Assembly: GCA_028551475.1 (NCBI GenBank)
Contig: CM052361.1
Coordinates: 15,255,274-15,319,273 of the forward strand
Direction of reading: 5' to 3'
DNA length: 64,000 nt
Source of the DNA: Casuarina equisetifolia
Taxonomy: Eukaryota > Streptophyta > Magnoliopsida > Fagales > Casuarinaceae
Position 1 is the stretch's first letter, and each line of letters starts with the position of its first letter. The position numbers and the translations under genes are program-made. The notes below the pieces were generated by a model, which saw only the letters and a program-made list of their open reading frames with translations, was not told where the DNA came from and did not search any database. This document shows, piece by piece, positions 22,641-34,370 of this stretch.

Positions 22641-22776
22641 TTTAAGAAAACTGTCAGTGCCCAAAGTTACCAATTCATATTAATCTGTAGGAAGACCTGG
22701 ACTGTTGTCTTGAGTTGGCAATTATCTGCTTCTCATGCATTCCACTACCTAAAGAACTATGGAATAGGAAGAATGG

Positions 22777-22980
22777 TTGCTATATCTATTTGCCGCTGCT
22801 GGCGACATTGTCTCCTCTATTTCTACTTCAAATTCCTTGAACTCACCCGGTCCAAAGCTAATTGACTACTCATCTTCCTCTACGCTTAACTCTTCAGCCT
22901 CTGCTTTAGGATGGCTCCCAAAATCCGAAGGCTATGATCTTGACTCTGGTATAAAGTATGAACAGTTTTTTTTCTTTTAA
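22777..22980 (+). other. Unrecognised open frame, possible orphan exon
   Basis: 67 codons, rich in Ser, containing ALGWLPKSEGYDLDSGIKYE, followed by a run of T. The base composition (balanced GC, few homopolymers from about 22780 to 22960) is more exon-like than its surroundings and the end could be a donor at 'AAAG|TATGAAC' or nearby. I do not recognise the protein. It may be another captured fragment. Confidence 0.25.
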
Positions 22981-25030
22981 CTTTTCTTTCAATTTGTTTA
23001 GGCTTCGATGTACTTTAATCAAGCATGTACTTTTGTGCTTTTTTCTATAAAATGTTTATTTTGAAATGGAATCTGAATAGCTGTGATAACACAAATTTTC
23101 ATTTTAGTAATCTTCTGGCCCTGCTAATTTACAGAAAATGTTTTTAGGGATATTGTTCCTTAGGGCGAAAAAAAAAGTGAAGGTTTATGCGCCAAGAAAA
23201 TGGTTGTTGCATTAAGTACGGTTTCTAGAAGTCAAAAGGTACAGTGCTGGGGTTGCCTCAATAAATGTTGATACTACTCAGGAATAGAAAAAGCGTAGGA
23301 ACTTCAAAGTAGGATGAGCTCGGCCATGCCTGCCTCGAACCAGCCTAGGCCCCTGGCCATTCCTTGTGCAGGTTGATCTTTGACCTTTCTTGAGACTTTA
23401 CGGTTCAAAATCTTTTTCAATTGTGATGTCACTCTCAATTCCTTTCTTATAGGGGAGACTATTTTCACTATTTAGAACCCCTGCTTAATCTGGAGGATAC
23501 TTGGTTTCGTTTGGATAAACCCTCACTGATATGATCTAGCAATTATATATATAAAATTTTCATCTTCTTTTAAAACTATAAGCGTTTGAAAAGTTATGTT
23601 TAGCTATCCATTGGTTTCCAGGGTTTTGTAGTAATGCTATTGACTAATTAGCTAGATGTGTAATGTTAGAAAGGAGTGTGTGATATATTAGCCATTGTTC
23701 TGGTTGGTGCTGAAAAATTTTAATGGCAAAAAACAAGAAAGTTGGCTTAGGACGACTCTTGATATAACAGCAGCTACTTCTATGACAGATGTTCCCATGT
23801 TGGATCGGGAGCATCGTTGAACTTGATTTGGCTCATCGATTTCATTCTCCATTGTATACTTCATCGTTGGTATGATGGCATTTGCCAAATGTAACAGGAA
23901 AGAGTGTAGTTAATGAATAGTTGTTTGATCACTAAGTGGAGGTATTGAAGTTTTCCTTTTATCACTTAGGTGGGGTTAATGATGTGACACTTGGGCTTCT
24001 AATAAATTCCAAACTTCCGTTTCTTTCTTTCTTTTGTTCCTTTTCTTTTTTAATTAAACAAAATAGATAAGATTCAGTGATACTTACTTGTTCCCAGAAC
24101 AGGGTCAATTTCATGTCCATGACCAAAATGCTCTAAACCAGGAGAAATGATTTACAAGGCACTAAAACTGGAAAGACTGTCTATTTGGTATGCCATTTAT
24201 CTATTGCTTGGAAACCTCCAAAAGTGTGAAAACAATGATTCTTTGAGAATAGGGTTGTGAAGGCTTTGGAGCTGAAAATTCCTCAATTCTTCTACTGTTG
24301 GTAATGATGCAACACTTTAGGAAAAGGATGCATCAGTGATGCTTAAAGGCATTTCTACTTGACTTAGTTGCACGGTTCTAGATATTTTGATGGACCTTTA
24401 TTCTCGGCTTTTGGTTGTTCAATGTGAAGTAAACAAATCTAGAGTAAATTTCAACAATTTATAGGAACTTATCTTCACTAGCGTACATATTCAACTAAAG
24501 AAAGATGGAGGAAGAAAGAGTCAAGATGACTAGACTTAGATGCTTGAGGGCTTTCTTTGCATATGCAAATGCATCATTTTCACATTGGCCCACAAATGTC
24601 TCATGTAGTTTTTAAAGCTCAAACTGAGTTTTGGCTGTGAAAAGTCTCACGATATGCAGACAATGAAACAAGTCAGTTTCACAACATTTTGTTGAAATTT
24701 CCTCCTTAGCTCATTAATGGTGCATTACACGTCCATCTGTGCATTATTTTTCTCCCGACTTTGTTATCATTTGAATATCTTCCTCAAGTATTTAGGATCA
24801 GCTGATTTTATAGTTCATGTTCTCACTGAGATGTTAAGGATTTTGTAGTTCATCTCATTTCTCCCTAGTTTCATGCAATTCCTTTGCTCTTTTGTTTTGA
24901 TATCAGTGTAATTTGTTGACAGTATCTTGTTAGACATAATGAATGCTTTCTGACCTGGTCTTTCATGTCACCTTCTTGTTCATGAATTTTATTTATTCTG
25001 TGTTTCTTTTTAATGGTTGGCTCTGCTTAG
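22981..25030 (+). other. Unannotated stretch upstream of the synthetase pseudogene
   Basis: I looked for the synthetase HIGH-motif exon (PPPNVTGSLHMGH) here and did not find it. The sequence is AT-rich with occasional GC-richer parts (23280-23400). No feature is supported. Confidence 0.5.
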
Positions 25031-27650
25031 ATATTATGGTTAGGTACCACCGAATGAGAGGAGAGGAAGGCCAACACTCTGGGTTCCTGGGACTGATCAT
25101 GCTGGCATTGCAACCCTGGTTTGTCTGACTGAGAATCTTCTGTATCTGGATCAGTGGTTTAGCTGTCTTCTTTTCTTTGGAAGTTCCTCTTTGTATTCAT
25201 TCTTTTTTATGTTCAGTTGACTACAAATTATTTTACTCTCTTGCTAATTTGTTTGGAACTTTTGAAGAGTTGTTGAATTGTAAAGTTTCCTTTTGTTACA
25301 ATTTCATGATGAGACGAAAATTTACATTTGTTTTGATTGACTTTTGATCAAGTGTTTCAGATATTTTCTACATCTCTTTGTCTCATCAGTCTGAAATTAT
25401 TTATTTTTCTTTCCTGACAGTTGGTAGTGGAAAGAATGCTTGCATCTGAAGGAATAAAAAGGGTTAACTTAACTAGAGATGAGTTCACAAAGCGAGATTG
25501 GGAGTGGAAAGGGAAGTATGTTCTTGTCCAAATTCTGTTGTTTGCTTTTATTGATGAGGTAGTCTTTATTCTCAATGTGACATGTACACCTTGCCTATAA
25601 AAAAAGGAGGGGGGGAGAAGGAAAAAAAGAAAGAAAGAAAGAAAAGCAATATGGTTTCCAATGGAAATTTGTGGACTCTCTCTCTCCACTTTCTAGCTAA
25701 GAGGGATGGAAACCGGTTTTATGAAGGAATAGAATGTTGTTTGATTGCAATCACAAACAGCTTCTTTATATGCAATAATTAGACAAAAATGGGTTGTTGA
25801 TTGCTATATTTTATTTACTTCTATAATGTAAAGGGGACAGTAGTTTTCTCCCTAACATTTTCTCTCTCTCTCTCTCTCCTTTTTTTTTTCCGTTTTCTTT
25901 TTCTCTCTCGTTAACCGTTGCAGGATGAGTGGTATTCTAAGTATATAGGTATGACAGCAATCGTGCCTAGGACATAAGGCCGTCATGTTCCTATTATCTC
26001 TGACTGGGTAAAAGCTCCAGATAATGTTTTGGTTAAAGATTGTTGAATATCAGGTTGTTATTTATCGTTGTGTGATACTATTTATTCCTAGAGCATAGGA
26101 TTTCTATTGGTCTATACACCATACTGCATTTATGGTTCAAGGGCATAGTTGGATCCAGCAGCTTAGTAACGGAAAAATAAATAGAAGCCTCAAGGCATGG
26201 AGAATTGCGCATGTAGCTTGTGGCCTTTTGAAAATATTCAGTTCATGTGGGAGTTTCTACTCAGCCCTTGACCTATGTTTCTCTTTCTTTATCTTATAAT
26301 TTTTCCACCTACTTGTTACCTAATTCTCTTATACAAAAGACTCACAGTGCTCTGATTTTTCATTGCCCAGTTATTGCTGTTGGACAGATCCCCGGTTAAG
26401 AGCATGATTTTCGGTCCTTCAAAATTTTATTTTATTCATTTTTTTCTCTTCGTTGATAGAGATTCTTCTAATTCCTATCAATTAACACAAGCTTGGTGCT
26501 TAAATCTTCTTAATCTATTTAAAAAGTGTGCTCTTTCGGGCTTACTTCTATTATAAGGCCATATCGTATGCCTTCTTAGTATGTGTTCCATCTACAATAA
26601 AATTTTTAATTTTTGCTTAAAAAGTTCAATTTTTTATTTGGATGGGGGTCTGCCTAATTGCTTTTTGAGGGGCACAACACTAAGGGCCACGGATCCTTTC
26701 TTTGGCAAGATTCTGTCTTCTGCCGTGCCTGATTCAATCTATTTCATGGTTAGTAATTGCTTCTGGCCTAATTTTTTATTGCTGAACTTGGCAGCTAGTT
26801 GATAAAGACTGGTGTGCTGAAGATAAGCCCTGGGCATGATCATAACGATTATCTTCTAGCCAGAAAGCTTGACCTCCTAGTGCTTCAGCTTAACGAGGTT
26901 GCTAGATTGTACTGGTAAACTTTTGGATTGACTTTATTTCATTGTTGAAAAATATGAAACAACTTTGTTTTTTGTTGATCGTGTATCGTATTGGAGTAAG
27001 CTCTCTATATCATGCCTAATATGTGGCAATGACACCTACAGTAATTTTGGCCTTGATTGGGTTGAGGCCCGGAAAAAACTGTGGGAAAATCTGGAGGAGA
27101 AGAGAGGCTTAGCAGTGAAAAAGGACCCACACCCACACACTATATGGGTTCCCACATCCCAACGTGGTGAAGTAAGAAGTTACTACTGTTTTATTTGGAA
27201 ATTCCATTAGCTAATGGAAACGTATTCAGTTGAGAATTTGTTCTCATGTTATTTTCCCTCCTGCCCTTTGTCCCACTCTTTTCCCTATTCCCCTAGATTC
27301 ACTTGTAAGCAAGCAGTGGTTTGTTAGTATGGGGCCCCTAGCTGAGAAAGCCCTTCGTGCTGTTGAAAATGGGAAAATAACATAGAGAATTTGTTCTGAT
27401 CTTATTTTCCCTCTTGCCCTTTGTCCCACTCTTTTCCCTATTCCCCTAGGTACTATAGCCACTTGTAAGCAAGCAGTGGTTTTTTGAAAATAGAGAATAA
27501 ACCATTTTTTTTAAAAGATTTAAGTTATCATGTATATGTAAAATTGACTTTATGTTGACTTATTTTAGTTGCAATAGAAAGCTTTTTTCTTTCTAATGTT
27601 GCTTTTTGCTCTTTTTTGCTTTTACTTAAATTGTCTACTCATGAAGCTTT
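25031..27650 (+). pseudogene. Valyl-tRNA synthetase pseudogene, intron-containing segmental copy
   Basis: Exons homologous to the synthetase lie in order: 25031-25118 (DIMVRYHRMRG then a frameshift), 25421-25515 ([16 protein letters not shown] onward), 25924-26007, 26795-26914, 27048-27171 and 27297-27370. Lesions are a 5-bp GAGGA duplication in the first exon, TAT to TAA in the third, an 8-bp and a larger deletion in the fourth, loss of the acceptor AG of the fifth, and a 153-bp tandem duplication over the sixth. The exons between LVVERM... and DEWYSKY (those seen at 3347-6725 in the intact gene) are deleted. Introns are kept and match 7850-8640 and 8800-8925, so this is a DNA duplication. 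Its first two exons are N-terminal parts that the intact gene lacks in this window. It stops at 27650, where an LTR begins. Confidence 0.92.
27232..27500 (+). repeat. 153-bp tandem duplication inside the pseudogene
   Basis: The segment starting GAGAATTTGTTCT at 27232 repeats at 27385, each copy running through the CCCTAG acceptor and CACTTGTAAGCAAGCAGTGG. It occurred after the synthetase copy was made, since the intact gene at 9105-9260 has a single copy. Confidence 0.85.
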
Positions 27651-28165
27651 TGTGCCATGGTCTTAGTGGATTCGTGCGGCACCTAAGTCTCAACAAAGAT
27701 ATGGGTCAACCTTACTACACTTTTAATTAACTACATGAAAGTCATGATGGGACAAATTAGTTAGCCTTGAGATAACTAGTTGGGACTTGGTAGTTTAAAT
27801 GCGCACACAAACAACATATTTCAATATAGATCTTTATTGAACCAAAGAATCATTTAAATTACAAGCAATTAAAACATTCAAGTTACAAGCAATTAGACAA
27901 CGACATTCAATGATACCACATTCTATACAAGGGTCACATTTCTTTACAAAGTAACGGAATACAAGGAAATAAGGATTACAAGTACAAAACATGGGCACCA
28001 CTTGGGCAAGTGACCCAATACTAGGAAACTAGGTAGGTTGGCCTAGTCCTTGACCGCCTGTGTTGTTCCAAGGGCAGGGCACATCTTAGGCCACTTGGTC
28101 CATCGAGCAGGTAGGCCATGTCCTTGGCCCTTTGGTTCCTCAGCTCGTACTGCTAGTTCGAGACA
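27651..28165 (-). repeat. 3' LTR of the chromovirus, 515 bp
   Basis: On the minus strand it begins TGTCTCGAACTAGCAG (28165) and ends CCATGGCACA (27651), giving TG...CA termini. An AATAAA lies at 27833-27838 (minus strand). It is bounded inside by a polypurine tract and outside by pseudogene sequence (GCTTT at 27646-27650 would be the candidate 5-bp target site). Confidence 0.8.
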
Positions 28166-28180
28166 TTCTCCCCCACCTAA
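28166..28180 (-). other. Polypurine tract of the chromovirus
   Basis: The minus strand reads TTAGGTGGGGGAGAA immediately before the 3' LTR. This is the plus-strand primer of LTR retrotransposons, and the form GGTGGGGGAGAAT is common in plant chromoviruses. Confidence 0.8.
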
Positions 28181-28439
28181 GCCAGCAACATTCTCAATGT
28201 TGCAAAGCAATAAGGGTTAGACTCATTGAACATGGTTTGTTGGCTTGCGTGAGGCCATAGAAGCCCAACTCATACTCACTCAGTTGACCTTTATCTTTAT
28301 AGCACTTCGGTGTAGACTCCCCGGTCCCTCCAAGGTCTTCTTCAATGTATTGGTTCGTCCCACCTTTGTATAACAATTTGGTGAGGCTTTCCATGATGTG
28401 AAGGATCTTTCTCAAAACATGCTCATGTTGGTGACACTT

Positions 28440-29780
28440 TCACCTCCTCCATGTAGTTGATGAGGTTTTTGCACTATTAAAGGTCATCTTCAAACTCCCA
28501 TGTTACTTCATTGATTGGTAGACCTTTCCACTTAACAAGGAACTACCACCACAAATGAATTCTTTTCTTCCAAAAGATTAGAGCACCTAAGATCTCCTCA
28601 ATGTCCCTTTCAAAGGACATTAACATCGTCAGGGGAGCCTGCTTCGACTAACTTTACTCTGCCTTCACCTTGTCGATGTGGAAAGGCTTTCGCATGCTCA
28701 CATGGAACACTGGGTAGAGCTTGAGGCTAGCTAGGAGGTCTAACCAATAGGCCACCTTGCCACTCTTTCCTATGATCTCAAATGGCCCTGCATACTTTTG
28801 AACCAATCCCTAGTGAAAGGGTCGGTAAAACTTTTACTAATAAGGGAGGAACTTCACCAAAACTTGGTTCCCAATGTTGTAGTTGGCCGATCTTCGTTTC
28901 TTGTTAGCCTACCTTTTCATCCTGTGATAGCCTTATTCAAGTAGGATTTGACCACCTCTGAGTTCCTTTTCCAAGATCTCTCCCTTTCATGGGCACTAGG
29001 ACACTAGGACACTACTCAGACGATCTCGCTTCTAAAGTCGGAAGGGTCAATGGTTATTGCCTTGTCACCAACTCAAAGGGGCTTTTTTTTGTAGATTCGC
29101 TTCTCTGTAGGTTGTAGGAAAATTGGGTTACATTTATAAACTTTACCCAATTCTTTTGGCTCCCGTTCACGAAATGCCGCAAGTACAACTCTACAAGATT
29201 GTTCACCCACTCCATTTGTTCGTCTGTCTAAGGATGGAAGCTTGTAGAGAATTGTAATTTAGAGCTCAATAGACCGAATAACTCTCTCCAGAGTTGGCCT
29301 GTGAACCGTAGGTCTCAATCACTAACAATGTTCCACTGCAGCTCCCAATACTTCACTATGTGCTTAAAGAAGAGGGGCTTGTGTCTTTCGTTAGACACTC
29401 CACTAGACTTGGTATGAAGGTATCATACTTAGAAAATTGATCTACTATTGCCAAGATCGAACCACACTCAGTTGACCTTTAATAATGTCGTAATGAAGTC
29501 TATGGAAATACTCTCCCATGATTAACTTGGTATCGGTAGAGGCTCCAACAATCCCTCAGGAGCTCTTCTCTCTAGCTTGTCCTATTGAGAAATAAGGCAA
29601 GTCTTCATAAGCAACTCGCTTTGGTCATGCATGTTAGGCTAGAAATACAAGGCTTCGACAAGAGCCCTCGTCCTCTGCTCTCCAAGGTGCCTTGCCCATT
29701 TGTTGTCATGGCACTCTCTAATAAGCTTGCAATGGAGGTTTTGCCACTTAGGCATATACAAGTGCCTACCCTTAGTGTAG
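28440..29780 (-). pseudogene. Chromovirus integrase and chromodomain (broken)
   Basis: The minus strand shows the H2C2 zinc-binding region (LIRECHDNKWARHLGEQRTR, about 29730-29670, then a cysteine-containing segment), core-domain remnants between about 29520 and 28950, and a chromodomain segment with FLVKWKGLPINEVTWEFEDD (about 28545-28485). The chromodomain targets integration to marked chromatin in intact family members. Many stops are present. Confidence 0.8.
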
Positions 29781-29949
29781 AGCACTCTATTTTCCAACCA
29801 AAACTGCTTTGTTTTGCCATCTTTAATGAGCTACACTCTTTTAATTGGCCACCAAATCATGAGCTAGTCCCTCCTTTATGAGTGGTAGTGTGTCTCCCAT
29901 TGCTACGCTCATGACAGAAAACTCGATCTTTCGACTAAAGGCATCGACG

Positions 29950-31339
29950 ACCACATTGCTCCTCCCAAGTTTGTACTCCATATTATAGTTGAACTTAGCC
30001 CGAAAGTCCTACCACCTAGCTTGCTTCGAGGATAATTTCTTCTGAGTTTAGAAAAAGCTTGTTGCCACATTGTTTGTTTGGATTAAGAATCGTAAACTAA
30101 GCAAGTAGTGGCACCACGTTCTTAGGTAATGAACTATTGCCATCATATCTTTCTCTTGCACCGTGTATCTATGCTCCGCCTCATTTAGCTTCCGGCTTTT
30201 AAATGCTCGACGCATTCAAGTGTACTTCAACCCGTTTAGAGAAGTATGGTAGTGCCAACACTGGTTCTTTTGTCACTATAGCTTTCAAATCTTTGAAGGC
30301 TCGCTAACATGTTTTCATCCAATCTCATAGATTAGAGTTCTTTAGCTGTGGCTTTAACCGAGAATCCTAAAATGAAATGTCAATAATAATTAATTAAGAG
30401 CTATAAAAGATCTCAACTTCGTAACTTTTGAAGGAGTTTTCCAATCCTAGATGACCTTTACCTTTGCAAAGTCTATACAGAGAATCCCTTCCTTGATCAC
30501 ATGGCCTAAGAAGTGCCCTTCTTCTTGAGCAAAGGAACATTTTTCCATTTTCGAATATAACTTGTTTTCACATAAGACCTTGAACAATATCTTCATGTGT
30601 TACACATGTTCTTTAAGGGAGTTATTGTATACCATAATATCGTCCAAGTACACGACCATGAACTTGTCCAAATATGGGTGGTGTATTGGTTAGCCCAAAC
30701 GACATAACCAACCACTTGAAAGAACCATGTTGCGTCATGCAGGTGGTCTTCGGCTCATCTCTCATTCCAATCCAAACTTGGTAGTAACCCGACCTGCAAG
30801 TCCACTTTTGTGAAGTAATAGGCATGGCCCAAAGTCTCCTATTAAAGGGATATGATACTTGTTCTTCACAGTCACTTTGTTCAACCTCTGGTAGTCGATG
30901 TATAGATGCATGGACTCATCCTTCTTTGGCTGAGACAAAATCGGTGCACTATACAGGGCTTTTGCTGGTCGAATGTACCATGCATCAAGTAATGACTTCA
31001 GTTGTTTCCTAATAGCTTAAGTGGAGACATCCAATAGGGAGCTTTTGCTAGAGGTTTTATCCCCGATTCTAGTTCAATAGCATGATTAACTTCCTATCTA
31101 GGGAGCAGCTGCTTTGGCAATTCCAGAGGCATCATGTCCTCATTCTCCTTGAGAAAGTTGCCAATGACTTTAGGAAGGTTGTCTTCCTTTACAGTCTCTT
31201 CCATTTTCAATACGGCCAGGTATGTCTCTCTACACTTTCGAATGCCCTTTTTTAGATGCATGGTATAAAGGCTCTTCTGCGTCGAACCCATGACTTGGGT
31301 CAGAACCATGCACGACATATCGCCTATAAAAATGCACAA
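29950..31339 (-). pseudogene. Chromovirus reverse transcriptase and RNase H (broken)
   Basis: The minus-strand reading from 31339 includes PLELPKQLLPR, then HAIELESG and AKAPYWMSPL in shifted frames. The palm region RSGYYQVWIGMRDEPKTT and MSFGLTNTPPIFGQ follows (30770-30640), and then the catalytic YLDD at 30639-30650. RNase H remnants (KCSFAQEEGHFLGHVI) follow near 30540-30480. Frames change several times, so no enzyme can be made. Confidence 0.85.
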
Positions 31340-31402
31340 ACAACTATGTGCAAGGTAAGGGAAGGCATTGGCCTTAGGGAGAAAGTCTAACTCGAGGATT
31401 AG

Positions 31403-31702
31403 CTAATAATCATCCATGGCCACTACGGTCAACTCTATCTTTCCCTTCCACTTGCCAACGTGCAAGTCCACTCCTTGAGTTATTCTAGCCACTAGCCACA
31501 GAGTGTTGTTCACCGTCTTCAATGAACCAATATCTTTCTTCACAGAGAGGCCCAACTTTTTGGCTTCTCTAGGTGTAATAAAGTTATGGGTCGCAGCTGA
31601 GTTGACCATGGCTTTGACGTGCTTGTTGTTGACTACAAATTCTACGTACATCAAAGACCTCGTAGTAGAGTTCGAGGCCTTGCCTTTCATCGAATTAAAC
31701 AT
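31403..31702 (-). pseudogene. Chromovirus aspartic protease, active site mutated
   Basis: A 99-codon open frame with MVNSAATHNFI where the active retropepsin motif is DSGATHNFI. Asp is Asn and Gly is Ala at codons 34-36 (31595-31603). The domain is otherwise well kept over its length, including the flap-side YVEFVVNNKH. It cannot be catalytic. Confidence 0.85.
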
Positions 31703-31752
31703 TTTAAGAGCTACTGCATGCTCCTCCTATGATGCCGGAGGTTCTTTTGGGG

Positions 31753-32248
31753 CTACCCTTTTTCCATTGCATTCATTGATCCCTTTTTTGGGCAATTCTT
31801 CATAAAATGAGACCAATTGCAAATGAAACAATAGATGTTTCCTCTCCTCGCCCCCACCATCATGATTGGATGTGGGTCTATTTCCACCATTTTGGTTGAA
31901 TAAAGGTCAGTTCCCCCCATCTTTTCTCGAATTTTCACTCTAGGGTGGTGGCCTTGCATCCATAACTTCTATGTGTTTTTGATCCGACAAAGACTCTACA
32001 ATTGAGATAGCTTGATTCAACTTGCATATGTCTTGTCTCTCCACTTCGTCCTTGGCCCACTTTTGGAGCCCACTCGTGAAAAAGAATAAGAGAGTCTTTT
32101 TTGATATGTTCCTGAGGTATAAAGTTGCCTTAGTGAAAGATTGGATGTAGGTCCGTAGTGTTGTGTTGTGCCTTAGGTCACATAGGGTCTCCTGAGCCCT
32201 GCAGTTTACATTTATTGAGAGAAATTGTTTCTTCAAGGCCTTGGTCAT
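31753..32248 (-). pseudogene. Chromovirus gag with zinc knuckle (broken)
   Basis: One frame (32248-31940) has the retrotransposon gag pattern: LKKQFLSINVNCRAQETL, TLRTYIQSFTKATLYLRNIS, and FTSGLQKWAKDEVERQ. An overlapping second frame (31959-31753) carries CFICNWSHFMKNCPKK, a CCHC knuckle with one residue missing between the second Cys and the His. The two frames overlap by 20 nt, indicating a frameshift. Confidence 0.8.
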
Positions 32249-32260
32249 ACCACAAAATAC

Positions 32261-33870
32261 AAGAGTGCCCTATTACAAGAAAAATTAAATGATCAACTTA
32301 AATGCATCAAAGTTATCATTCAAGAAGTAATAACTCAACGTAACTTTAACAATATTTAAGACATTAGGCCTAAAATGCATGAGGGTATCCAAATCATTTA
32401 TCTATGAAGCTTCTAACATAAGAGGATAAAATGGTGATAGGCTAACCAATACAATGTTTAACAACATTAGAGAATAAAAACACAAAAAGAAAAACTAGAA
32501 AGATAGTTCATTTCTTTTTTCTTTTTTTATTATGAATAAGACAATATTAAGTATAGTTTAGCATTTTCTCAACTATTTACTATTTTAACTACTATGCATG
32601 AAAGGATTGATATGACATAAACTAATCTAGAATACTTCAACTACCATAGAAAACTCCAAGCAAAAGAAAAAAGGGGTGAATTAGCATATTGCTCAACAAT
32701 AGACTTTTATGATTGTGGTAACTAATGACTTTTATGTTCTTCATTGTGTGTATAAATTACTTCCAAGTCACACTTTCATTCATAGCCTAAACCTTGATTA
32801 TATGCTTTGAAGAACTAGAAAACAAGTATTGATCCCAAAATGTAAGAGATGTCATGGTATTAACATGATCATCCATTATCATAACACTCTAAAGTTTTGT
32901 GGTCCCAAACTTGAAACAATAAATAATAAAAGGTAAGAAGAATGATACAATCACACAATTTTATGTCATATGGAGATTAAGTGAAACAACCTTATTTCAA
33001 ATACTTCGTAAATGTTTATAAAGTGAAACTTAATTAGTCTCAGCGAATACAATTATGATAAACATGATTGCTCAAGTATGCATGAATAGAAAAGTGACAC
33101 AATTGCCCTCCATTAAAAAAAGGAAATAAGGGTATAACAAATTATTAAAAATATAACAAATTAGCTAAAACAAAGGATTAGCACCAAAAGCACCTAATTA
33201 AAAGTCACTACAACTTCTAGCTTGAACATCCAAACTAACTAAAAGTAACTCAATTTTTAGCTATAAAAAAAGAAGAGAAATTCACAAAATACCATCAAGC
33301 TAAATAGTTAATCATAACTTAATCCAACTATTATGCTTGCAATATTTAGACCAATTACAAGAAATTGAATTTGAGGCTATTAAAAGAAAAGAAAAGAGAA
33401 TAAAAGAGAAATCAATTGAACACCATAACCATTTATTTTAACATAAACTACTATTTTTTTTACTAGTATTTCATTAAATTATTATTCAATGAAATTCTAA
33501 ATGTAAGTAAACATATTGAACAAGTAAGATATCTAAGCAACTAATTACTAATGGTGAATAATTTTTAAAGTTTATCTAGTAAATTAAAATGATAGGAAAT
33601 AAATTAAACAGCTAAATTTAAGAAAAGTTTATAAACAAAACCTATTACAACGTCCTATTTCACCTAACTATTATGTATTAATGTTGATTATTTATACTTG
33701 CAAGATTGATTTTATTCATGTGATGATGGAATTTTCTAATTTATTCATTATCCTATGTTTAGGTATAACAAATTTACTTAGCTCATTAACTTACTATATC
33801 TCTACATGTAAATTGAAAAAAAAAAAATCAAGTGCATTAAGATCTATGAATATTCTAATTTGCATTTAGA
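32261..33870. other. AT-rich intergenic sequence
   Basis: Very AT-rich, no open frame or recognisable element. It is where the chromovirus 5' LTR would have been expected. I compared it by eye with the 3' LTR landmarks and saw no match. Confidence 0.5.
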
Positions 33871-34000
33871 GCCACATAAATCATATGGTATATATTTATT
33901 CATATTAATATATAATTGTACATTACAGGAATCAACTACATATCATCTTTTATCGGTCTCAAACATGCAAATTAAATCATCGAAGTAGTAGCTAATCACT
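33871..34000 (+). repeat. 130-bp direct repeat, copy 1
   Basis: Begins GCCACATAAATCATATGGTA and ends TAGTAGCTAATCACT. Copy 2 starts exactly 500 bp later with the same length and about one difference per ten bases. Confidence 0.85.
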
Positions 34001-34370
34001 TAAATACATTACACTTAATAATATGCAACTTCACACAACAAAATGTCTTATAGAATATAACAATCATGACATTTATACCATCATAATTAAGTTACATCGT
34101 AACTTTAACAAAAGTAAACTTAAATATTAAGTCTATACAAACAAAAGCAATGCAAGAAATTGAACAAAACATTTTTTAAATTAAAAACATAAAAGTTGTT
34201 ACTGTAATGTCTTCAATTCACAAAAACTTGTACAACTCTGCACATTAAGGAAAACAAAAGAAGTTGTTTGGAAGAAGGGAGGAAAATGTGTTGTCACATG
34301 CCGCACATGTTGTCACCATGCACTATCACGTGCTACCACCATGCGTCCTTGTATGCCACCACGTGCTAAA

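Larger units (their letters stand above)
27651..32260 (-). mobile_element. Ty3/gypsy chromovirus remnant (3' LTR, pol, gag; no 5' LTR seen)
   Basis: Read on the minus strand from about 32260 down: gag, CCHC knuckle, aspartic protease, reverse transcriptase (YLDD), RNase H, integrase, chromodomain, polypurine tract and 3' LTR. This order (RT and RNase H before integrase, chromodomain at the end) defines chromoviruses. Each domain is broken by frameshifts and stops, and the protease active site is lost. The 3' LTR outer edge abuts synthetase pseudogene sequence exactly at 27650/27651. I find no matching 5' LTR or primer-binding site between 32260 and 34850, so the 5' end has been lost or rearranged. 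Confidence 0.92.

Noticed and set aside
20700-22680. Helitron or Pack-MULE boundaries for the gene-fragment cluster
   Set aside because: I looked for CTRRT ends with hairpins and for long terminal inverted repeats around the block and found none I could defend, so no transposon is named.
29585-29881. Plus-strand frame in the chromovirus region
   Set aside because: It is the opposite strand of the integrase H2C2 region, which is recognised on the minus strand.
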